Shown in pieces: positions 16,369 to 24,384 of a stretch of DNA of 64,000 bases. A model generated the notes under the pieces. It had not been told where the DNA came from, searched no databases, and worked only from the letters and a program-made list of their open reading frames with translations. The stretch's first letter is position 1. The number at the start of each line of letters is the position of its first letter. This stretch comes from Streptomyces sp. Lineage in GTDB: Bacteria; Actinomycetota; Actinomycetes; Streptomycetales; Streptomycetaceae. Both the position numbers and the translations under genes were made by a program. Location: the NCBI RefSeq assembly GCF_031178505.1, contig NZ_JAPSIW010000001.1, positions 1-64,000 on the forward strand, written 5' to 3'.

Positions 16369-16740
16369 GTGACCAAGCACCTGACCGTCGCCGAGCGGCT
16401 CGCGTCGACCGAGAAGGACGCGCTCCTCGCCGACATCGCCAAGCACTCCGAATGGGACCGGTTCCTCGTCGAGCAGGCCGTCCTGCATTTCGGTGAGCAG
16501 CACGCCGAATGGTCGTGCAACCAGATCCGCGACGTGCTCCCCGACCTCGGCACCGGCTTCCTCGGCGCTGCGATCAACAGTCTGCGGGCCGCCGGGATCA
16601 TCGAACGAACCGGCCAGTACGTGCCCTCCACGTCGGCCGCCACCCACGGCCACCCCATCGCCGTCTGGCGACTGACCGCCGACGGCCGCCGCATCGCCCG
16701 CCAGCGCCGCAACGCACGACAGCAGCGGAGGGCCGCATGA
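16369..16740 (+). CDS. hypothetical winged-helix-like protein (123 aa)
   Basis: GTG 16369 follows CTAGGAG. Residues ~45-105 suggest a winged helix (WSCNQIRDVLPDLGTG; AAINSLRAAGIIERTGQYVP; AVWRLTADGRRIAR). Possibly a DNA-binding early regulator; family not recognised. Confidence 0.6.
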   Translation: MTKHLTVAERLASTEKDALLADIAKHSEWDRFLVEQAVLHFGEQHAEWSCNQIRDVLPDLGTGFLGAAINSLRAAGIIERTGQYVPSTSAATHGHPIAVWRLTADGRRIARQRRNARQQRRAA

Positions 16741-16940
16741 CCGCCGACGCCCTCGCCGTCATCGACACCTACACGACCGCCCTCACCCGGGCCCAGTACG
16801 CCTGGCGCGGCCTGCTCGCCGCAACCGGTGCCGCAGCCGTCCTCGCCGGCTACCACGCCGCCAACCGCATCGGCGCCAGCTTCACGCGCGCCCACCACAC
16901 CATCGCCGACATCCAGCAGCGAGAGGAGAAGCGGCCGTGA
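16737..16940 (+). CDS. small membrane-associated protein (67 aa)
   Basis: ATG 16737 overlaps both neighbours. A moderately hydrophobic helix spans residues ~22-42 (AWRGLLAATGAAAVLAGYHA). Unknown. Confidence 0.5.
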   Translation: MTADALAVIDTYTTALTRAQYAWRGLLAATGAAAVLAGYHAANRIGASFTRAHHTIADIQQREEKRP

Positions 16941-17815
16941 CCACCACCGTCCGCGAAGCCCCCCACCACCGCAACCTCACCTGCGTGAAGGAGTACCGCT
17001 GCAAGCGGCCCGAGTGCATGGCACGCAGTCGGGCGTACCAGAACATCCGCTACCGGAAGCAGGGTTACGGCACCTGGCAGCCATTCGTCGATGCCGAACC
17101 CATCCACCAGCACCTGCTCAACCTGAAGGCACACGGCATGAGCTGCGCCCAGGTCGCCGAGATCGCAGGTCTCTACACGGCCACGGTCAGCGGCTTCCTG
17201 TACGACCTCGGCCCCAAGCGTCCCCGCAAAAGGCGTGCCACCCCCGACATCGCAGAGAAGATCCTTGCCGTCAGCGTGGACCAAGGCGTGCCGCACCTCA
17301 TCGACAGCACCGGAACCCGCCGCAGGCTGCAGGCGTTGGCACGCCTCGGCTGGCCCATGAAGACCCTCGGCCCCCACATCGGCGTCCATCCGGCCACGGC
17401 CCCCCGGCTCGCGCTGCAGGCAAGGGTGAGCGCCGACAGCGCCAAGGCTGTGAAGCGCTGCTATGAGCTACTGCGAGACCAGAACCCGGTAGAGCACGGG
17501 GTCGCCCCGGGGGTGGCGCGCAAGACGCGCAACCGGGCCGAGCGTGAGGGCTGGCCGGACCCGCAGTGGTGGGAGGACTACGGCCGCATCGACGACCCTG
17601 CCTTCGACCCCGACGAGGCCGAAGCCGAACTCAACTTCCACGAGCGCGCCGCCCTGCGCCGCGAGGAGATCATCCACCTCGCCTGGTGCGGCTACCAACC
17701 CGAACAAATCCTCGACCGCCTCAACCACGAAGTGTCCATCTCCACCGTCCGCAACATCGTCGCCGAATGGCGCAGCGGACAGAAGCGCGACCGCAGCAAG
17801 GCGGTAGCCGCGTGA
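16937..17815 (+). CDS. HTH DNA-binding protein with N-terminal Cys motif (292 aa)
   Basis: GTG 16937. The N-terminus CVKEYRCKRPECMARSR could be a zinc finger. MSCAQVAEIAGLYTATVSGF (residues ~66-86) is a resolvase-type HTH, a second WPMKTLGPHIGVHPATAPRL near 140 looks like another, and VSISTVRNIVAEWRSGQ at the end is a third. A protein with three HTH units could bind an extended or repeated site. It is coupled to another HTH protein downstream. Function unknown; a regulator of early or late phage promoters is plausible. Confidence 0.7.
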   Translation: MTTTVREAPHHRNLTCVKEYRCKRPECMARSRAYQNIRYRKQGYGTWQPFVDAEPIHQHLLNLKAHGMSCAQVAEIAGLYTATVSGFLYDLGPKRPRKRRATPDIAEKILAVSVDQGVPHLIDSTGTRRRLQALARLGWPMKTLGPHIGVHPATAPRLALQARVSADSAKAVKRCYELLRDQNPVEHGVAPGVARKTRNRAEREGWPDPQWWEDYGRIDDPAFDPDEAEAELNFHERAALRREEIIHLAWCGYQPEQILDRLNHEVSISTVRNIVAEWRSGQKRDRSKAVAA

Positions 17816-18276
17816 ACGCCGACGTGCGCCTCCACATCGAGAAGCTGCTCCGGGAAGGCCACAGCGACCTCGCCGTCCACAAGGCGACCGGTGCCGCCCG
17901 AACCACCGTCGCCCGGCACCGCAAACACCTCGGCCTGCCCGGCTACCGCACCACCGCAGACAGCCCCGCATGCCGCCACGGCCACCCCTTCCCGCAGAAC
18001 CGGGCCCACGACAGCAACGGCTGGCTGTACTGCCGCGCATGCTCCCGCATCCGCTCACGGGCTTACCAGGCCCGCACCTACATCCCCGCACAACCGGACT
18101 GGGCGGCCATCGAACGCGCCGCCGCCGGCGACCCACCCCACCGGCTTACCTCACGCGAACGCGCCGCCGCCATCCAGCAGTGCGCCACCTGGCAACACCC
18201 CGCCGACATCACCGCCGAACGCATCCACTGCTCGCCCCGCACCGTCCACCGCCACCGGCAGCGGGCCGCCGCATGA
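17812..18276 (+). CDS. HTH plus Cys/His protein (154 aa)
   Basis: GTG 17812 overlaps the previous stop. It opens with an HTH (EGHSDLAVHKATGAARTTVA), has ACRHGHPFPQN and WLYCRACSRIRSRAY, a likely zinc knuckle of HNH-like appearance but lacking an HNH triad, and closes with a second HTH (HPADITAERIHCSPRTVHRH). It is related in organisation to the upstream 292-residue protein. Confidence 0.65.
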   Translation: MNADVRLHIEKLLREGHSDLAVHKATGAARTTVARHRKHLGLPGYRTTADSPACRHGHPFPQNRAHDSNGWLYCRACSRIRSRAYQARTYIPAQPDWAAIERAAAGDPPHRLTSRERAAAIQQCATWQHPADITAERIHCSPRTVHRHRQRAAA

Positions 18277-18452
18277 CCGCGGCCCGCGCCCGGCCGACGG
18301 ACTGCCCGACCGGCAAACGCCGCTACCGCGACCGCATCGGCGCCAAATACGCCCTCGCCGTCCTCAAAGAATCCGCCAGCTGGCGGCGGCAAGAAACCCG
18401 CGCCTACCACTGCCGCGCCTGCAACGGCTGGCACCTCACCAGCAAGCCATAG
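18273..18452 (+). CDS. small Cys-containing basic protein (59 aa)
   Basis: ATG 18273, last gene before a terminator. DCPTGKRRYRDRIGAKYALA and YHCRACNGWHLT are typical of a small basic protein widespread in actinophages; a zinc-binding nucleic-acid protein is likely. Confidence 0.6.
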   Translation: MTAARARPTDCPTGKRRYRDRIGAKYALAVLKESASWRRQETRAYHCRACNGWHLTSKP

Positions 18453-18464
18453 CCGCACGACAAA

Positions 18465-18485
18465 GGCCCCGCACGCGGCGGGGCC
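18465..18485. terminator. terminator at the end of the first early operon
   Basis: GGCCCCGC (18465-18472) pairs with GCGGGGCC (18478-18485). It separates the rightward operon from the convergent minus-strand GIY-YIG gene. Confidence 0.7.
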
Positions 18486-18508
18486 CGGAGGGAGGAGGAG
18501 AGATGCGA

Positions 18509-18982
18509 TCAGTCGTCGGCGGAAAGTCGAGCGTAGAGCTCGGGATCGATCTCGCGCAGCGCGTTGACTATGCGCTCGTTCTCGACGGCCTCCTCATGGA
18601 AGGCGGGCTCGACCAGCGCAACGTATCGCTGACCGAAGTAGGTGAGCCAGCGCGGTTCGTGCTCGACGCGGACTTCGTCGACCAGTGTGGACAGACGGCT
18701 TCGGGCGTCACGCAGGGGAGTGTCGTGAGCGTCGGCCGCGGCGTGCATCGAGTTGTGGACGGGCTTCTCTGCCTTGATGGCGATGGCCTCATGTTGGCGG
18801 GCGGTTCCTCGATTGGGATGCCATTCGATTTCGCGCTTCTCGACGAGATGCCACCAGCGCTTGGTCAGGGCGTGGAAGGCGAAGCGGGTATCGGGGTTGT
18901 TCGTCATGCCGACGTACAGAAGCCGACCCCCACGGGTGTACAGGCGGTACACGGAGGTCGGCTGGTCTTCGATGTGCGCCAC
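18509..18982 (-). CDS. GIY-YIG nuclease family protein (157 aa)
   Basis: GTG 18982 with GAGGAGA at ideal spacing. The GIY-YIG core is at the N-terminus: VYRLY (11-15) in the GIY position, YVG (23-25) in the YIG position and Arg33 in NNPDTRF; an HEAIAIK helix near residue 65 supplies the candidate catalytic Glu. The C-terminal half is family-specific. It could be a homing-type nuclease or one acting on host or competitor DNA. It is downstream of an HTH gene on the minus strand, opposite to flanking early genes. Confidence 0.8.
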   Translation of the reverse strand: MAHIEDQPTSVYRLYTRGGRLLYVGMTNNPDTRFAFHALTKRWWHLVEKREIEWHPNRGTARQHEAIAIKAEKPVHNSMHAAADAHDTPLRDARSRLSTLVDEVRVEHEPRWLTYFGQRYVALVEPAFHEEAVENERIVNALREIDPELYARLSADD

Positions 18983-18997
18983 GCGGGCTCTCCTCGG

Positions 18998-19261
18998 TCA
19001 GGCCGGGGAGTCGCCCCCCGACTGGGCTTTCTTCCTACTGGTGACGGTCGGCTCACGCAGCGGCTCGATGTTCCGCCTGCGCGCGATGCGGCGGATCGTC
19101 TCGTAGCTGTAGCCGGTTGCCGTGGCGACTGCGCTGGGCTTCAGCCCGTCGATCAAGGCAACGGCCACAGCGTCCTCAAACTGCTTGGCCGCGGCCTTCT
19201 CGGCGGCACGCTTCGCCTCGGCGGCCTCCTTCAGGCGGGTCACGGTCTCCTCCTCGGTCAT
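18998..19261 (-). CDS. small HTH regulator (87 aa)
   Basis: ATG 19261 is preferred; a GTG at 19279 is in frame. Residues ~3-35 are a charged helix (VTRLKEAAEAKRAAEKAAAK) and ~45-72 a resolvase-like HTH (KPSAVATATGYSYETIRRI). It lies 15 bp upstream of the GIY-YIG gene. Its promoter faces the replication gene across a perfect inverted repeat, so it may control both directions. Confidence 0.7.
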   Translation of the reverse strand: MTEEETVTRLKEAAEAKRAAEKAAAKQFEDAVAVALIDGLKPSAVATATGYSYETIRRIARRRNIEPLREPTVTSRKKAQSGGDSPA

Positions 19262-19306
19262 GGCCGCATGGTCCCACACGGCCTAGGCCACATCCAGTTG
19301 CACAAC

Positions 19307-19346
19307 TATAGCCAACACGCATGTGGCCAAGTGTATGTTGGCTATA
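19307..19346. promoter_or_regulatory. operator candidate in the divergent promoter region
   Basis: TATAGCCAACA (19307-19317) and TGTTGGCTATA (19336-19346) are a perfect 11-bp inverted repeat separated by 18 bp. Both arms contain TATA-type -10 sequences facing outward or inward, so a bound protein would cover both the leftward HTH promoter and the rightward replication-gene promoter. Confidence 0.6.
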
Positions 19347-19440
19347 TGGGTTCGCGCCAGCCGCGAAGCCGACCGCCCTGAAGGGCCTGGTTCCGCGCGC
19401 CCAAAGACCCCATCCGCATGTACCGAAAGAAGACCTCGTA

Positions 19441-20529
19441 ATGGCCCGTGGACACGGACGCATCCTCACGAGCATCTGGGATGACGACGACTTCCTCGCC
19501 CTCGACCCGAGCGAGCAGCGCCTCTACCTGTTCCTGATCTCGCAGCCGAACCTGAATCACGCCGGCCTGCTCGACCTGACCCTGCGCCGCTGGTCCCGAA
19601 AGGCCCGCGGCCTGAACTTCGCCGAGCTGGAGAAGACGCTCCAGGCCCTGGAAGCGGCCCGCTTCATCGTCATGGACGACGACACGGAGGAGCTCCTCAT
19701 CCGTTCGTTTATCCGTAACGACGGCGTGTGGAAGCAGCCGAAAGTCATGGGCGCCATGGTGTCCGGGGCCCTGGAGATTTCCTCGTGGCGGCTGCGTCGG
19801 GCTCTGCTCGCCGAGATGGATCGCGTGCCGCTCGACGAGCTCAGCAGCGAGCCGACGAAGAAGCGCGATGGCTCTCGCGGCCCGTCGATCCGGGAGCAGG
19901 TTGTCGAGCACATCAACACCCTGCGCAAGGCGTTCGGCAACCCCCCTCCCGACCCCACGGAAGGGGGTTCGGGAACCCCCTCCGCACCCCCTTCCGTAAC
20001 CCCCTCCGACACCCCTGCGCAGCCCCCTGCCGAGGGGGGTCCGAGAGGCTCTACGCGCGGGCGCGCGGCCACACACGTGCGCGCGGCCCCTGCCCCTGCC
20101 CCTGCCCCTGCCCCTGCCCCTAACCCCGTTGTGGCTGAGGTGGGGGATAAGACATCAGGTAGTAGCGGGCCGATCTCCACGCCGCCTCACGGCGACGCCC
20201 CCATCGACATCGACGGCTTTGGGCTCACCGACTCGATGCGTCGCTGGGCCCTCGACACCTTCGGCCCCGGACTCGACATCGACTACGAGACCGCACAGTT
20301 CGTCGACCACTTCCGCGCCCAGGGTGTTCGGCGACCGAACTGGCCCACCGAGTGGCAGAAGTGGGTTCGCCGCTCCGCGAAGTACGCCAGCGAGCGCGCC
20401 AACCGGACGAAAGCCCCCGGCAATGTCATCCAGCTCCCCTCTGGCCAGACCCTCACCGGCACCGACGCGAAGGTTGCCGGCTGGATGGCCATCGCCGAAC
20501 AACTCCGCCAGGAAGGAGATCCCGCATGA
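19441..20529 (+). CDS. phage replication initiator-like protein (362 aa)
   Basis: ATG 19441 has AAAGAAGA upstream. Residues ~1-130 are a winged-helix domain (IWDDDDFLALDPSEQRLYLF; HAGLLDLTLRRWSRKARG; GVWKQPKVMGAMVSGALE) as in phage replisome organisers. A low-complexity Pro/Gly/Thr and repeated Ala-Pro linker spans ~170-245. A DnaT/primosome-like C-terminal module follows (FVDHFRAQGVRRPNWPTEWQ; WVRRSAKYA). It heads its own operon and overlaps the zinc-finger gene downstream. Organisation is like lambda O: DNA-binding N-terminus, flexible repeat-encoding middle, loader-contacting C-terminus. Confidence 0.78.
   Translation: MARGHGRILTSIWDDDDFLALDPSEQRLYLFLISQPNLNHAGLLDLTLRRWSRKARGLNFAELEKTLQALEAARFIVMDDDTEELLIRSFIRNDGVWKQPKVMGAMVSGALEISSWRLRRALLAEMDRVPLDELSSEPTKKRDGSRGPSIREQVVEHINTLRKAFGNPPPDPTEGGSGTPSAPPSVTPSDTPAQPPAEGGPRGSTRGRAATHVRAAPAPAPAPAPAPNPVVAEVGDKTSGSSGPISTPPHGDAPIDIDGFGLTDSMRRWALDTFGPGLDIDYETAQFVDHFRAQGVRRPNWPTEWQKWVRRSAKYASERANRTKAPGNVIQLPSGQTLTGTDAKVAGWMAIAEQLRQEGDPA
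19941..20128. repeat. repeat-rich segment inside the initiator gene (candidate origin)
   Basis: From 19941 the DNA carries repeated C-tracts and inverted matches such as GGGGGTTCGGGAACCCCC (around 19964-19981), then CCCTTCCGTAACCCCC, and ends in about six tandem copies of the hexamer GCCCCT (20088-20124). Lambdoid phages place their origin inside the initiator gene. The repeats may equally be only a low-complexity protein linker. Confidence 0.35.
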
Positions 20530-21275
20530 ACGCCGATGAGGCCGCCGAACTCCTCGCGCATTGCTCCGGTTTCGACAACAGGCAGCCGTCCGTGGCCGCC
20601 GCCAAGTCTTGGGCTGCCGCGCTCCCCGACGTGCCGTTCGACCAGGACACCCGGAACGCGGTCGCGGCCTACTACACGACGCCGCCTCAGAATCCGAACG
20701 ACCGTCTGTGGATCTTGCCGCATCACGTGCGTACCCTCCGCTCCAAGATCCGGTCGGCGCGGCTGGAGAACTTCCAGTACGAGCCACTGCCGGACGAGAC
20801 GCCGCAGGAGTTCCTGGCCCGCTACAAGGGCCAGGTGCAGGCGATTGCCTCCGGCCGTGCGGCTGCCCCGTCGGGCCGCCTGGAGCTGGAGGGCGGCGCC
20901 GACCGGTTCATGCGCGAGCTGGAGGCGCGCGGGCTGCACTTCGGCGACGAGGCGGCCAGCGAGGGCGCCGTGGAAACCGAACTGCTGGACAGCGTGCGCC
21001 GGTCCGGGCCGCTCGGCATCGAATGCCCGGCCTGCCAGGCGGCGATAGGCCGGCCGTGTAAGGCGCCGGGCGTCTCGGAGAAGCAGCCGATGGGCAAGCC
21101 GCGCCAGAAGCCGCACAGTGCCCGGCTGCGGGCTGCTGCCGGTGAGGCGGAACTGGCGGCGGAGGAGCGGCGCGAGCAGGAGCGGGCGATCAAGGCTCGG
21201 TCTGCGGCGCATCTCGCCCGCGAGGCCGAGGGCATCCCGGACGCGGTGATCGTCGACGAGGAGGCGGCGTCGTGA
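20526..21275 (+). CDS. zinc-finger phage protein, probable replication partner (249 aa)
   Basis: ATG 20526 overlaps the initiator stop. The N-terminal ~100 residues are helical (DQDTRNAVAAYYTTPPQN; LWILPHHVRTLRSKIR). A zinc-finger motif IECPACQAAIGRPCKAPG sits near residue 165, with a nearby His. A highly charged helix follows (EAELAAEERREQERAIK). The combination is common downstream of actinophage initiators and may serve helicase recruitment; this is inferred from position. Confidence 0.7.
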   Translation: MNADEAAELLAHCSGFDNRQPSVAAAKSWAAALPDVPFDQDTRNAVAAYYTTPPQNPNDRLWILPHHVRTLRSKIRSARLENFQYEPLPDETPQEFLARYKGQVQAIASGRAAAPSGRLELEGGADRFMRELEARGLHFGDEAASEGAVETELLDSVRRSGPLGIECPACQAAIGRPCKAPGVSEKQPMGKPRQKPHSARLRAAAGEAELAAEERREQERAIKARSAAHLAREAEGIPDAVIVDEEAAS

Positions 21276-21604
21276 GCGACTTCGCGATCCCTGACGACGA
21301 CGGCCTTCAGGTCGACGACATCAGGGCTGTGCGCGGTGAGGGCCGTGACGACTTGCGGGCCCTGCTGCGGGCACAGGTCGACATCGGCCGTGCCCGCCGC
21401 GCCGACCCGCCGCCTCCCGCCGCCCGCCCGCCCGGGCACCGGCCGGGTGCGTGGCCGCCGGGCACGTCGTCGCCCGGTCCGCCGCGGGAGTGGAGCTATC
21501 CGCCCGCGGCGTGGCGGGCGGCGGCCCGGCACTACAGCAACGAGATCAACCGACCCGACCAGCCCTGCGACTGCGGCAACTGCCCGCCGAAGGAGACCCC
21601 ATGA
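21272..21604 (+). CDS. hypothetical Pro-rich protein (110 aa)
   Basis: GTG 21272 overlaps the previous stop. Acidic N-terminus, a proline-rich middle and a C-terminal DCGNC motif. Unknown. Confidence 0.55.
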   Translation: MSDFAIPDDDGLQVDDIRAVRGEGRDDLRALLRAQVDIGRARRADPPPPAARPPGHRPGAWPPGTSSPGPPREWSYPPAAWRAAARHYSNEINRPDQPCDCGNCPPKETP

Positions 21605-21927
21605 CGACCGCGCCAGCCGAAGCCCGCTGTGACGGCTGCAAGAAGACCCGCCCGCTGTTCCTGTACGAGCCGGACTGCGGCCTACACCTGGGCGCCGGGG
21701 CGTTCACCTGCCCATGGTGCTCGGTCCCGAAGCAGCCGCTGCTGTGCGTGCCGTGCTGGTCCGACCGCAAGGAGCGCGAGGAGAGCGACCCGCGGCTCCT
21801 CGAAGAGGACGCCACCTTCCAGAAGATCGCCGCCGCCAACGCCCGCTACGCCGCCAAGCGGGAGGCCGACAAGGCGACCTGCGACGGGATCGCTGCCGCT
21901 ACCCAGAACTCGGAGGAGACCCGATGA
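21601..21927 (+). CDS. zinc-ribbon protein (108 aa)
   Basis: ATG 21601. CDGCKKTRPLF, TCPWCSVP and CVPC give three Cys pairs in 50 residues, followed by a charged helix (ARYAAKREADKATCDG). Probably a zinc-binding nucleic-acid or adaptor protein. Confidence 0.6.
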   Translation: MTTAPAEARCDGCKKTRPLFLYEPDCGLHLGAGAFTCPWCSVPKQPLLCVPCWSDRKEREESDPRLLEEDATFQKIAAANARYAAKREADKATCDGIAAATQNSEETR

Positions 21928-22229
21928 CGCGTCACGCCGGTGCCCCGATGCCCGACAGCCTGCGGCATTTTATGCGGGCCAGCCAGCACCCCGCCCGCGC
22001 CGTGCCGTGCCCGCACTGCGGGGCCGCCGCGCACCGGCCGTGCGTGCTGCGCGCCTCCGGCCGACAGCTGACCGCCCCGCACCCGCAACGCATCTCCGCG
22101 TGGGCCGAGCTGACGGCCTGCTGCCCCGAATGCCAGGTCACGCCCACCGTGCCCTGCCACGACGGCGGCTGGGCCCGCCAGACCGTCCATGACCGCCGCC
22201 AGCAGGAAGCCCAGGAGACCGCCGCATGA
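21924..22229 (+). CDS. phage zinc-finger protein (101 aa)
   Basis: ATG 21924. PCPHCGAAAHRPCVLRASGR matches the same finger type seen at 21020-21070 in the initiator partner (C-x2-C, then G/A-x-PC), and CCPECQVTPTVPCHDGG is a second one. Tandem fingers suggest DNA binding. Confidence 0.65.
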   Translation: MTRHAGAPMPDSLRHFMRASQHPARAVPCPHCGAAAHRPCVLRASGRQLTAPHPQRISAWAELTACCPECQVTPTVPCHDGGWARQTVHDRRQQEAQETAA

Positions 22230-22492
22230 AGGTCCGAGCCGACATCGCCGCCCTGATCCGCGAAGGGCGCACCAACGCTTCGATCGCCCGCCGCGTGTAC
22301 TGCGATGAGTCCACGGTGGCCCGGGCCCGCCGGGCGCTGCGTCTGCCGCCTGCTGACCAGCTGGGCCGCCTGTACGCCGAGGCCGTGCCGACCGGCAACG
22401 CGATGCCGCCGACGGGACCGGTGCCGTTGTCGCCGGCGCAGCAGGCCGCACACCGGGCCGAGTTGCTGGCCGCCCTCCGGGAAGCCGCGTGA
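22226..22492 (+). CDS. HTH protein (88 aa)
   Basis: ATG 22226. DIAALIREGRTNASIARRVY followed by DESTVARARRALRLP is a resolvase/Hin-type HTH. The C-terminus is Pro/Ala-rich. It is the fourth stand-alone small HTH of the early region. The following 193 bp to 22685 hold only a weak ORF and no supported feature. Confidence 0.65.
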   Translation: MKVRADIAALIREGRTNASIARRVYCDESTVARARRALRLPPADQLGRLYAEAVPTGNAMPPTGPVPLSPAQQAAHRAELLAALREAA

Positions 22493-22685
22493 TGCCCGCC
22501 GCACGGGGACCGGTCCTTCTGCGGTTCGCGCGCCTGAGCCCCGTGGAGGGTGTGTATCGCGCCTCTGGCGGCCGAACTCCCGCCCGGTGCCCCCCTTTTC
22601 CTGTCCCTGCCTCTTTGAGGCCGTCACGGACCCGTGCAGCGGTTCCGGATCTTGACCTGATCGACCCGACCCGAAGGAGCAGCAC

Positions 22686-23192
22686 ATGACCAGCAACTAC
22701 GACCACGAACCGACGCCGTTCTACTGGGACGCCGACACTGAGCACTGCCCGCACAAGCCGATCCCCGAGCGGTACACCGACGCCTGGGACGAGTGGATGA
22801 CGCTGGGCCACCAGACCTACGACGACGGCGTCCTGTGCCTGTCGGCGCCCGCCGGAACCTGCTGCCCGGCCTGCTCCGCCGAACACGGCGACATGGTGGC
22901 GTGGTCCTTCTGCGACAACCGCCAGCACGCTCGCGCGTTCCAGCCCGCCAAGCCCCGCCAGCATCAGCCGGTCACGGTCGATGTCGCCGGACTGGAGTGC
23001 CTGGAGCGGGAGTGCGAGGAGTACTTCACCGACGACGGCGACGAGATCCCCGGAAAGGAAGCCTGCTCGCACGTCAAGCAGCTGGTGGTCTGCGGCGGCT
23101 GCTCCGACGAGCCGACGGCCAGCAACGAGTTCCCGGCCGTCGTCGCTTGGGTCGACTGCGCCGAGCGCAAGACCGAGGCGGTGCAGCGATGA
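22686..23192 (+). CDS. hypothetical Cys-rich acidic protein (168 aa)
   Basis: ATG 22686 with AAGGAG upstream. Multiple Cys pairs (CCPAC, LECLERECEE, CGGC) and an acidic composition suggest a metal-binding fold. Not recognised. Confidence 0.6.
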   Translation: MTSNYDHEPTPFYWDADTEHCPHKPIPERYTDAWDEWMTLGHQTYDDGVLCLSAPAGTCCPACSAEHGDMVAWSFCDNRQHARAFQPAKPRQHQPVTVDVAGLECLERECEEYFTDDGDEIPGKEACSHVKQLVVCGGCSDEPTASNEFPAVVAWVDCAERKTEAVQR

Positions 23193-23584
23193 GCGATCAG
23201 AAGCCCGCGATGACGATGCGGGAGATCCGCGAACAGCTCGGCAACGCGACCCCCGGCGTCCCGTCGGCGATCGTGCAGGCGACCCGCTACGAGGTGTCGA
23301 TCCTGCCCGAGGGCGACATCAACCGAAGCGTGTTCACGATCAACGTCGAGTACCGGGGCGATGACCGGTGGGCAGTCGTCCGGCACCGCGACTGCCTGAA
23401 CGCGGCCGGGGAGTGGTCCTACGAGATGCGGTCCTCCGGGCGTGACGACGACTGGCTTGACCAGCACCGATTCGACCTCGGTACCGCCATCGACATGGCG
23501 AAGAAGGCGGCCCCGCACATCGTCGTCAACGGCCACACCGCACTCGACGCCTACCGTCGCACACGCGGGGAGGCGCAGCGGTGA
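23189..23584 (+). CDS. hypothetical early protein (131 aa)
   Basis: ATG 23189 overlaps the previous stop. Mixed alpha/beta sequence (FTINVEYRGDDRWAVVRHR; RFDLGTAIDMAKKAAP). Unknown. Confidence 0.6.
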   Translation: MSDQKPAMTMREIREQLGNATPGVPSAIVQATRYEVSILPEGDINRSVFTINVEYRGDDRWAVVRHRDCLNAAGEWSYEMRSSGRDDDWLDQHRFDLGTAIDMAKKAAPHIVVNGHTALDAYRRTRGEAQR

Positions 23585-23859
23585 CCGCGCCCGCCCAGCG
23601 CCAGATCACCGCCTGCTTGACCGCCTTGTTCGGCGCGGATGTGGTGGCGCTTCTCGACACTCCGGCGAAGCGCACGGCGGCCTACAGGATTTGCCGCCTG
23701 TTGGCTGCGTCGCGGGACGGGGCGGAGGTGGCGCGGGCCTGGATGGTCGGCATGAATCCGCGCCTCGACCACCACGAACCGATCACCGCTATCGCTGCCG
23801 GCTGTGCCGGCGAGGTGGAGGCTGCCGCGCGCGCCTACCTCGACGGCAGCGCCCCGTAA
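23581..23859 (+). CDS. hypothetical helical protein (92 aa)
   Basis: GTG 23581. All-helical, ending AWMVGMNPRL, then EPITAIAAGCAGEVEAAA. The last 40 residues loosely recall the C-terminal domain of MbcA/ParS-type antitoxins (W, a short loop, then P..A), but the match is too weak to name it. Confidence 0.55.
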   Translation: MTAPAQRQITACLTALFGADVVALLDTPAKRTAAYRICRLLAASRDGAEVARAWMVGMNPRLDHHEPITAIAAGCAGEVEAAARAYLDGSAP

Positions 23860-23888
23860 ACCCCCAAGCCGAACCGAAGGAGCACCCC

Positions 23889-24287
23889 GTGATTGATTCC
23901 GACGACCACGTTCAGCACACATGGGCCCTGACCCGTGGCACCGACGAGATCACTGTCGATCTATGGACCGACGGCTACACCGTCCGCGTCGACGGTGGCC
24001 CGGACGACGGGCTCGACGATGATCGTGGCCGCAGTTTCGTGGAGGACGAGCTGCTGCCCCGGTACACGGCCGCCGGCTACCGCCTCCAGCAGGACTATCA
24101 GGTCAACGACCCAGCGCAGCACGCCGATGCGGTGGAAGTTGACGACCCGGAGCCGGACGGTCGGCCCAGCCAATGCCCGGAGTGCGGAGGACCCGTCGCC
24201 TATGAGCCGCGGTTCAGCGACGACTTCCGTGAAGGCGCGGCCTGGCTGTGTACCGGCTGTAAGTGGGGCCGGTGGATCACTGCATGA
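23889..24287 (+). CDS. hypothetical protein with zinc ribbon (132 aa)
   Basis: GTG 23889 with AAGGAG. A beta-rich first half (ITVDLWTDGYTVRVDGGP) is followed by CPECGGPVAYEP and CTGCKWG, a classic four-Cys zinc ribbon. Confidence 0.6.
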   Translation: MIDSDDHVQHTWALTRGTDEITVDLWTDGYTVRVDGGPDDGLDDDRGRSFVEDELLPRYTAAGYRLQQDYQVNDPAQHADAVEVDDPEPDGRPSQCPECGGPVAYEPRFSDDFREGAAWLCTGCKWGRWITA

Positions 24288-24320
24288 ACGCCGTTCGCCC
24301 CGCCCCGTGACCACGCAAGC

Positions 24321-24349
24321 GCACCGCCCGGCTGCTATCCGGGCGGTGC
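24321..24349. terminator. hairpin between early genes
   Basis: GCACCGCCCGG (24321-24331) pairs perfectly with CCGGGCGGTGC (24339-24349) around a 7-nt loop, 36 bp before the next ATG. Confidence 0.6.
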
Positions 24350-24384
24350 TCCCGCCAGTGTTCCACGAAGATCAGGAGACACCG

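Noticed and set aside
22489-22689. 66-residue ORF between the HTH gene and 22686
   Set aside because: It overlaps the upstream stop like its neighbours, but third-position GC is weak and its end runs through the next ribosome site; left as non-coding.
23581-23859. MbcA/ParS-type antitoxin
   Set aside because: Only a loose resemblance of the last 40 residues and no toxin gene beside it.
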